Both the position numbers and the translations under genes were made by a program. From positions 7,827,878-7,891,877 of the forward strand of contig CM061139.1 in NCBI GenBank assembly GCA_030789695.1: DNA of 64,000 nucleotides, written 5' to 3'. This document shows, piece by piece, positions 55,940 to 64,000 of this stretch; within the stretch, counting starts at the first letter, position 1; each line of letters opens with the position of its first letter. The notes under the pieces were generated by a model. It saw only the letters and a list, made by a program, of their open reading frames with translations, made no database searches and was not told the DNA's origin. This stretch comes from Scilla litardierei (Eukaryota > Streptophyta > Magnoliopsida > Asparagales > Asparagaceae).

Positions 55940-57676
55940 TGTAATGCCCTGCTAAGCTACTGCACAAGTACTAGAGGGGGGGTGTATAGTACTTTAAAAT
56001 AATTAAGAGGCTAATTCCTAATTACCTTGCAAACTCTATGAAACAATGCGGAAATGCAGAAATGCAAATGTTAGACAACAAAGAAACAATCGCAAACAAA
56101 CGATATTACTGGGTTCGGATCCACCCAAGTCTCCCCGACTTGTTCCCGGTGATCCTACGTCCTAACCACCCGGATCACTTCCGGATACTTGAGTTAGAAA
56201 CCCTAACTCAAGATTTCCACTATGAAATACTTGTGAAAAACATTCACAAGTCAAATCATACACAAATGAAACTTGTGACTCCCACAACCCGGGATCACAA
56301 ACACACTCTCACAACCGAGAGCGAATCACTTACAATATCAAAGTAATTTGAAATGCAATTGCTTACCACAAAATACCTATGCCTTGAGTATACTTACGAA
56401 TTAGGGCAAAGATGATTTTGGGGAAGATGAAGAGGCACCAAACCATAGCTCCAAGATGTAGACCAGCTATGGAGAGCTATGAGGTTGATGGTGACCTAGG
56501 ATCAAGCACTTGGCTTGGAAGGCTCACAATCAATGAATCTCTCTTTTGAAATAAGAGTGAGAAGAGATTCAAGATTGGAATGAATGAGCTTTAAATGAGA
56601 GGGAATGATTTCTCTTTGATCTCTAAACTTGTCTTAATATCAGCCTTGAGTGCAATGAATGCAGCTCATCAAGTATATATAGGTTAGAGGAGAGAGAGAG
56701 AAAAACGTTTCAATTAAAGCTCCAACGGCTCTATTCTGAACCAAACTAGTCGGTCAAAGAACAACCACTGACCGACTAGTTCATCAACTAGTCGGTCGGT
56801 CAATCAACATGAACTGACTAAGTGGTGAACAGGGAAAAGGTCGAAGTTCAGACTTAAGGAACTAGTCGGTCAAAGCACACTTTCCGACCGACTAGTTTCA
56901 CAACTAGTCGGTCGGTGAGTTAACTTAGACCGACTAAGATATAAAACACAAAGTCTGAGCACAAATAGATTTAGTCGGTCCAAGAACAAAAGTTGACCGA
57001 CTAGTTCATCAACTAGTCGGTCGCCAAATGTACATGGACCGACTAACGACAAACAGTAACTAGGCATGTACAGTAGAAGCTCAACTAGTCGGTCTAAGAA
57101 ACATCACTGACCGACTAGTTCACAAACTAGTCGGTCGGTGAGTCAACGTAGACCGACTAACTGTAAACAGTAAAAAGCTATGATTTGAGAAGGCAAACTA
57201 GTCGGTCCAAGAAGGATTGCCGACCGACTAGATCACCATCTAGTCGGTTGGTTCTTCTTCTTGAACCAACTAACATGCACAAGAAGTCGCGAATCGAAGC
57301 GCGATGCTTCGGGAAAGTTAGTATGGACTTCTTACTAGTTCCTAGCTCTAAGATAGGAGAGTTATGAAGATTAAAACGTAAGACCTACTCAAGGCTTAAC
57401 ATTCTACGGAACGAAGCTAAAAGACTATAAATAAAACTTGATGAACCGTCTTCGAAAGCTTCGATCCGAATCTTCATGACTTCTAAAATGGTCCAAAAGC
57501 TTCAACGAAGCTTTAGGCATAAGATCACGTGCTTTGAGAAGTCTCGAGACGTCGCTTTGGATGTTCATATGAATTTGGCGACGATCTCCATAACTGCGCT
57601 CATAAATTGTTAGTTCATAATATATTTATGTTTGTTCATCATCCAAAACCAAATCCGGGGAGTCCAATATCCAACA
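55940..57676 (-). mobile_element. 5' LTR of the SIRE element
   Basis: 1737 bp, the same length as the 3' LTR. Array at 56743-57273, TATA at 56673-56683, hairpin leader at about 56123-56321. CACCG follows at 57677. Confidence 0.95.
56743..57273. repeat. CTAGTCGGTC palindrome array in the SIRE 5' LTR U3
   Basis: Five double-hairpin units matching 46250-46780 with a few base differences. Some differences repair or break single stem pairs (AGTCAGTC versus AGTCGGTC). Confidence 0.9.
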
Positions 57677-57681
57677 CACCG

Positions 57682-58845
57682 CATTGCGATGTGCGTACAG
57701 ATAGTACGGGTAGTGCTCCAGAGTGTTTGGGGTAGATGTATCCTAAGGTGGGTAGGGGGTACCTTAGGCCCGTCCGCCCTAGGGTTAGACTCTTAGCCTT
57801 ATACTGTGCCTAGTATGGGATATATGTATGACATGTAACATATGTAGGATGTGATGGATGTAATGATTTGAGATTATGGAGTGCAGCTATATATGGGATG
57901 ACTATGGGTTTGCATGGTTAAGTGGAGTTATGTTTTATGTATATGTGTGTGTATATGCTTGCCCCGTAGAATGGTGTCTATAGGACCATTTGGATGTATA
58001 TGTAGTGCATGTATCCTTCTGTATATAGTAGCATGATGGGGGATTATATATAGGTATATGAGATATTTGTACGTATGTAAGAGGTGTGTTGTAGAAAGCA
58101 TGGTATGACTGTGTATATGTGTAATTAGTATTAGACATATAGTGGTATATGTCTTATGAGTAGCTATATATGTATGTGACTTATCCATATTCTAATAAAC
58201 ATAAATCAGTATATGGATGTGCATGAATATGGAACATTAGTGTGTATCACCATTGATGTGTGGCTATCTACTAGATGTGTATGAATATTGGAGTGCACCT
58301 AATTGCATAGTATTAATATGCTAGTAAGGGTATGTGTATATTGGATGTTATGTATATAATGGTATGGGTAGCTACCGGCTACAAGCTAGTACAGTTTGGG
58401 TAGCTTAACTGTATGTGTGTGTATGGGTGTCTAATAGTAGAATGTGTATAGTATGTGTGTATGGGTGTGTGTGGCTATACATAAGAATGTATGTGCATGG
58501 TTACATGGATCCTAGTATGTATATATGCATGTCTGTATGCATATCTCATTTTAATATAATAATCTTGTGTGCATGTGTGTACGTGTATTTGTCTATGTGT
58601 AGGCTTAGAGATCTATATATGCTATTGATATGTATACCTCCGTGTGTACATAATGAGTATGTGCATATAATCGGGTATAGAGTATCTATGTGGCGTATTG
58701 ATTGGTGCATATACGTGAATATGTTTTATGGTTGTATGGATTTCTATTATATGTGTCATAGTAGAGTGTAAGGGTGTGAAAATATATGTGTAGTGTGTAG
58801 TAGAAGCATATGTAGTTGTGTGTATATTTGATGAATAGATATATA

Positions 58846-58910
<65 letters not shown>

Positions 58911-59186
58911 TTGTTTGTTTATCTGCAGATCTATCTTATATGGTTGTCTATCTAGGTGTACATTGGATAAGCGTATTCCTGTTTGTATGCGTGTATATGT
59001 AGGTCTGTATCAGAGCATGTGTGTATGTATATACATATGTAATATGGATATAAATGTGATAGATAAGGAATATATATGTATACATGTTTGACGAATGTAA
59101 GAGAATGTAAATGTTTGATATGTGGGTATTGGGATGCGTGTGCTTGTTTGTATATTTATATGTATACATGCGTGTGATGTATAGAT

Positions 59187-59263
<77 letters not shown>
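57682..59263. other. Low-complexity TG/TA-rich DNA
   Basis: The first 200 bp may belong to the interior of the outer Tekay-like element. From about 57820 the sequence is dominated by TATG/TGTATG words, with pure TA runs at about 58850-58908 and 59189-59263. No coding sequence is credible; Ile-Tyr repeat frames come from the TA runs. Confidence 0.6.
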
Positions 59264-59264
<1 letters not shown>

Positions 59265-59292
59265 TAGTCATAACCCGTGCCCACAGGCACGG
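59264..59292 (-). mobile_element. Helitron-like 3' terminus
   Basis: On the minus strand a 7-bp stem CCGTGCC/GGCACGG with loop TGTG is followed 7 nt later by CTAG and then T of a TA run. Helitrons end this way (hairpin, short spacer, CTRR) and insert between A and T. The element would extend to the right. I could not identify its TC start or any Rep/helicase gene. Confidence 0.6.
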
Positions 59293-59297
59293 TTCAA

Positions 59298-59757
59298 TTA
59301 CGATTTTCCCCTGCAAAATCTTTGTTCCCCAAAAAATTATTTCCACGGTCAAAATTGCGCGGAACAACAAATTTACGTAAAAATATTTAACGACATGGAC
59401 GCATTCGGCATGAAACAACAAATTCCACGCGGAACAACAAATTAGTGTAAAAACATTTAGCAGGCGCCTTCGGCAGGGAACAACAGATTAGTTTAAAAGA
59501 AATTTTCGGCGTGGGCGCCTTAATTAAGATTTTCCCCCGCAAAATCTTTGTTCCCCAAAAAATTATTTCCACGGTCAAAATTGCGCGAAACAACAAATTT
59601 GCGTAAAAATATTTAGCGACATGGACCTATTCGGCATGAAACAACAAATTCGGCTCGGAACAATAAATTAGTGTAAAAACATTTAGTGGGCGCCTTCGGC
59701 GCGGAACAACAAATTAGTTTTAAAAAATTTAGCAGGCGCCTTCGGCGCATATAAAAA
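59298..59757. repeat. About 228-bp tandem duplication
   Basis: Two units start near 59301 and 59528, sharing GATTTTCCCC, TTTGTTCCCCAAAAAA and a run of GGAACAACAAATTAG with GGCGCCTTCGGC words. They lie inside the presumed Helitron-like element. Beyond it, 59760-60540 is AT-rich with nothing I can identify. Confidence 0.75.
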
Positions 59758-60566
59758 AATCCGCATTTAAAATTTTTGATCAAATGCATTAAATAAACTC
59801 TGCTATTCCCCAGACACTTTCATTCCCCAAAAAATTTTATTTTTCCATAAACTTTCATTTTCCAAGAAATGTTTTCCCTCCCAAAATTTTCACAAACTCT
59901 CATCTCAACCGTTGATTTCCCAAGATTAAGCTATTCTCAACCATTGTTGTTTCGCAACATTAAGCTATAGCTTATATAAGTGTTCTGATCTTATTTTTGA
60001 ATGTTACATAGTCAACATTCGGCTATAGGAAACACAGAATTGCCAAATATATGGGAGAAATATCTTTTTTGTAAATGCCAGGAAAATATTCATTCCAAAT
60101 TTGGCTTATATCTCGAATGTGTTCAAATTTGGCTTATATCTCGAATGTATTCATACATGTACTAACTCTTTGTGACAGCATCATCGAAAGATGCATTGTT
60201 ACCATCAGTCATCGCATAATTCGCACACATTTTAGTGGGACATTGAAGTTCACATACACGAAGGAAAGCTGAAAAGAAAATTAAGTAGATATCCATGCAG
60301 CAATGCCACAGTATAAACCAAGCAATTCAAATGTATTAGGGACCTTTGTGACCATTGATCAAGAATTCTGGTTGATTTTGGTGAAAAATTGCAATATCAC
60401 AAATAATTTAAGGATTCGAATTGCCAAGTATTCACCAGATACATAGCCAAATAGTTAAAAATTACCACTGAACTTAAAAACATGTGTATCCAACTTATGA
60501 ATCCCAATATAAGTTGCAAAATGAAGAAATAATAAATAGATCTCATGGAAGATAATGATAGTTCAT

Positions 60567-60866
60567 TCAATTTTTTGAGATCTCATGGAACACCATGTCA
60601 CACGTTGTCCATCTCCAATGCTCCCTCTCCGACACCAAGATCTCCCGCCTCATCACCGAAACCATCGCCTCCCATGCCATCCGCTCCCTCACCTCACCTG
60701 CCATCTGCTCCATATCTGCTCCATCATCGTCTTCGAGAAACTCGATGATCTCAATTGTGTCGCCACGAGCGGGGCTTTGTGGAGCTGGAACTGCGGGATG
60801 TAGAAGCTCAAAAGCCAGCATGTGTCGATGGCCTCCAAAACCAAATGAGTTTGAAATAGCTGCCAA
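60567..60866 (-). pseudogene. Unidentified coding-like fragment
   Basis: About 300 bp of higher GC inside AT-rich DNA, open on the minus strand, encode an acidic stretch and a Met/Glu/Arg-rich helix-like stretch (EQMAGEVRERMAWEAM). On its upstream side a T-rich stretch ends in TTTTGGCAG, like a 3' splice site. It could be a captured host-gene exon. I do not recognise the family, and a plus-strand reading is also open. Confidence 0.3.
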
Positions 60867-61036
60867 AAGAGAGTTTTTGTGTCATCAACAACTAATATAC
60901 AATTAATTGTGCGTGGGGCAGCTTCAGACATACGGCCTCCGAAACCAAATGAGTTTGAAATAGCTGCCAAAAGAGAGTTTTTGTGTCCTCAACAACTAAT
61001 ATACAATTAATTGTGCGTGGGGCAGCTTTAGACATA
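60832..61036. repeat. About 104-bp direct duplication
   Basis: Two copies, starting near 60832 and 60936, cover the putative splice acceptor and the start of the fragment above. They differ at only a few positions. Confidence 0.75.
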
Positions 61037-61379
61037 CCAACATGGACTTCGTGATGCTTCTTCACATTTGGAACCGTATCAATTGTGACATGTGCATCCA
61101 AGTTCTGCATCAAAATGCAATCAGTAGGAATCAAAATGCATCAAATTTGTTTTATTGGTTCCATCTGTTTATTCCTGTGTATTCCTATGTAATTATTTGG
61201 GACCGTATCAATTGGTATGTGGGAGTCTCATAGGAAATACTAAGGATTTGTTTAAGTATACTAACATCACTTCACATAAAACATAGCAAATAATATTTTA
61301 ACATCACATACACTTCACATAAAACTCATCATCCCATTCAGCATCCTGTTAGCATCATGTCATCCTATTAAATGAATTT

Positions 61380-61690
61380 GTTTAAGGATTTTTGAATTGG
61401 ATGTTAACAGGATGCTAATTAGGTTTAAATATTGTAACCAATTGGTATTAGGTTATCTGAATCCTTAACTGAATTTGTTTAAGTATTAGGTTTAAGTATT
61501 GTAACAGTTTGAATTGGATTCAGTTAACAAATTCATTTACAATGCTTAATACCAATTCAGTTAATAAATTCATTTAAGGATTAACCTAAAACCAATTCAT
61601 AAACAAATTCATGTTAGGATTCAGTTAACCTAATACCAGTTTGAATTGGATGCTAATTAGGTTTAAATATTGTAACAATCCAATTCAAAA
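61380..61690. repeat. Fold-back cluster of TTAGGTTTAA/AATTCATTTAAGG words
   Basis: Direct repeats of GCTAATTAGGTTTAAATATT (about 61410 and 61650) and many inverted copies of AATTGGTATTAGG and CAGTTAAC fall within 300 bp. The flanks 61040-61380 and 61700-62242 are AT-rich with no recognisable gene. Confidence 0.5.
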
Positions 61691-62242
61691 ACTGATTTGG
61701 ATATAAACTGGACTCCAACACCCCCAACGATGTGTGAGAGAGGGGGGATTAAATTGAGATGGTAATGTGAATTGAGATGGTGATTGGGAATAGCCAAAAG
61801 CCAAAGCAAAGGCTTAAGGTATCATCCACTCAAGCACGACACCAAGATGTGACATTCTTTACAGTTGAGTTCTTTCTCGGTCCCTCAAAGGACCCACTTA
61901 GCCCTCCCCTCAACTCTACTACTACTGATGATTCCACTCAATTTCAATGCCTTGTTTCCCTTGAGATTCTTATCTTAGAAAAAGACAACAGCTGAGATTC
62001 CCACATAATTGAAAGCTGCTTTTGTTCAGGCTGGATTGAGCTTACTCTCATGTTGGAGTATTGCCAAGATGGTTTTTGGAATTAAACATAATTGAAATGA
62101 TGCTTTGATGCTTGATAAAGCCAGATCCAACCAAAATTTTCTGGTTTGAATCCAGAGTGGAGCATAGATCCTAGAAATTGACCCGATTGTTTATTGTATA
62201 TAAATATGGAACCTTAAGGATCCAAACCTGATGCCTAATAAT

Positions 62243-64000
62243 TGTAACGGTCGGTTTCCGATCGTACTTTCTTTGTGCACGTGCTCTTGATTGTGCACGT
62301 GTTTATTTTTGACTTTATTTGTTTTTGAATATTATTGAGTGATATATCGACGTGATCGTCTCTGGAAGTATTAGATTGTGGAATAACTTTGTAACAACAT
62401 ATCTCGAGTCGTTCTTCAGCGACGCTATCTTAATTGACGTGATGTTGCGACTTTCTGCCTTGATGCGAGACGTTACGAATTTTAGTTTCGTCTCTCGACA
62501 TCGAAATGAAGATCCGTCTTCTCCACTACCTTTCTTTAGTCATCTAGAATACCCCAAAATTATTTTATAATTTTTTGACTTAATTTGAACTATTTTCTAT
62601 TTTTTTGAAAGCTTTAAATAATTTTAAAACCTATTTTTATAAAATTTTTAATTACAATAAAATTACTATATTATAATAACGTAATAAAGAATTTTTAAGC
62701 AAAATTTTAGAATTTTTGGCCGCACCCATTTTGCGTGAGGGAGAGGAGAGTAATTTTTAAGTAAATTAATTATTTTAAATTATTTTAATAATATTTTTCC
62801 GAACCCAAACCCTAAACCTAGCTCTAACCTATTTAAGTTAGCCCTAGGAAAAGTATTTTCGTCATTGCTCAAAACCCTAGCCGCCGTTTCCTCTTCCAAA
62901 GCTTCGTCGCAACGTTGCGACGATCGCAACGTGCACGACCGGAGCTCTCCCCCGCAAATCCCCTTGCACGACCGGAGCAGCACCCCGCATCGCCGCTCGC
63001 ACAGCCGCTGCATCGCTTTCCCCCGCTGTCGCCCGCTCCGACCGAAGCTCTCTATCGGTCTGACCGAGAGGCTCCCTCGCACAGCCGCCCGCATCGCCCC
63101 GCTCCGCATCGCCAACGCCTGACCGACCCGCCCCGTCGGTCTGACCGAGGCCCGCTCCGCACCCGAAGCCGCTCCGCACCCCGCTCCGCTGCCAGCTTCG
63201 TCCAAGCGCCCGACCGACAAGATCAGTCGGTCTGACCGACAAGAACCCTCGCACCGACGCTGTGCCGACCTCCCCCGCATCGCAGCTCGCACGACCGAGA
63301 GCTTCTCTCGGTCTGACCGAGAGAAACCCTCGCACCGAAGGAGAACGACCGACGGTCGAACGTCGCAAGTGGGTTTCTCCCACACCAACTTCTGTGGTGG
63401 GCCCCCCAAGTGCTCCTGAGGTGTTGTGGGCCCCCCTTGGACCCCTAGCACTGCTGTGGGCCCCACTTGGACGTGCCACTTCGCGGATTTACCGTCTACG
63501 ATGTTGCGACACGTCGTAGGCCTTCGTCGCAAGTTCGAACTTTTGGAGAGACGTGCGAGGACCAGATCTGAAGCCGAGGAGTTCTCCAATCAGACCCGAC
63601 ATCCAATCTACAGCAAACTCCGGTTCAGGTTGATTCCCCGAAACTCATAGAAACCCCCACAATAGCTGACTGAACCCTAAACTAAAAACCGTCAACTTGA
63701 ACTAAATTTAATTTTCAGCTCCTGTAAAACGTTGTACGAACATAGAAAATCGACGAACGGACTAATTTGACTGTGCACATAGGATAGATCGTCGATTAGG
63801 TTGATACATCAAAAAGTGACTTTTGACGAATAGGATAGTCCCGAAAACCTAGAAACGAAACCTAATAGGATTTGACGAATTCGCGACCTGACACCATCGC
63901 CGTGACTGTTTCAGACGGACTACCGCGGACGCGACGACTGGACGAGACGCCCCGGACGGACGACACACTCGCCATCGCAGGCAAGTGTATCCACTTGCAC
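62243..64000 (+). mobile_element. Start of a plus-strand Tekay-like LTR, cut by the window edge
   Basis: It begins TGTAACGGTCGG, like the Tekay LTR start. AT-rich U3 leads to CTATTTAAGTTAGCC (about 62828) and an AACCCTAGCCGCC leader, then a GC-rich region with palindromes (63040-63360). The internal region is not reached. Frames open through the GC-rich part have no domain. Confidence 0.6.
63040..63360. repeat. TCGGTCTGACCGA palindrome array
   Basis: Four copies of TCGGTCTGACCGA, plus several CGACCGA half-sites, spread over about 320 bp. In this LTR the array is downstream of the TATA-like box, unlike the other arrays. Confidence 0.75.

Larger units (their letters stand above)
45446..57676 (-). 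mobile_element. Complete SIRE/Maximus-type copia element
   Basis: 12,231 bp, with two 1737-bp LTRs (45446-47182 and 55940-57676) and the target duplication CACCG at 45441-45445 and 57677-57681. It has an initiator-Met primer site, intact gag, broken pol, a 3' ORF and a polypurine tract. The copia order protease, integrase, reverse transcriptase, RNase H plus a large gag and a 3' ORF define the SIRE lineage. I count roughly two dozen LTR differences by eye, so the insertion is fairly young. Confidence 0.95.

Overview
The window is nuclear DNA of a flowering plant with a large, repeat-rich genome. I found no host gene, tRNA or rRNA that I could support. Nearly everything is retrotransposon: Ty3/gypsy Athila/Tat-type and Tekay chromovirus elements, Ty1/copia SIRE/Maximus elements, and one L1-type LINE. 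There is also a Helitron-like terminus and several TA microsatellites. The species cannot be named from this sequence.

Layout. 1-3017: minus-strand Athila/Tat-like gag, primer site and LTR. 3018-5469: LTR-like remnant. 5470-10293 and 13383-13670: SIRE-related element (3' LTR plus AT-rich interior), split by a solo Tekay-like LTR at 10294-13377 with the 5-bp target duplication CTTAC. 13671-14308: LTR-like fragment. From about 14309 a plus-strand Tekay-like LTR acts as host for a deep nest. A LINE (17304-45087) sits in a TA microsatellite of that LTR. The LINE is itself split by a complete Tekay element (21266-30982, minus strand, duplication ATGGT) and by an Athila-like element lacking reverse transcriptase and integrase (31679-43415, plus strand). 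Just past the end of the outer LTR is a complete SIRE element (45446-57676, minus strand, duplication CACCG). 57682-62242 is low-complexity and AT-rich sequence with a Helitron-like 3' end at 59264. 62243 to the edge is the start of another plus-strand LTR.

The most notable structure is non-coding. Five LTR families, plus one LTR-like remnant, carry a dense array of short CpG-containing palindromes just upstream of their TATA box. Each family has its own core. The exception is the copia SIRE and gypsy Tekay LTRs, which share what looks like one homologous array. In both elements that carry a 3' accessory ORF, a second copy of the element's own array lies inside the element upstream of that ORF. 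In the Athila-like case it is followed 10 bp later by a TATA box, so it looks like a second promoter. Downstream of the TATA box the LTR leaders carry arrays of small hairpins with a constant loop and varying stems. The clearest is five hairpins sharing a 14-nt loop in the Athila-like LTR. The Tekay element also has a candidate 114-bp spliceable intron at its gag/pol junction. All the protein-coding elements carry stops or frameshifts.
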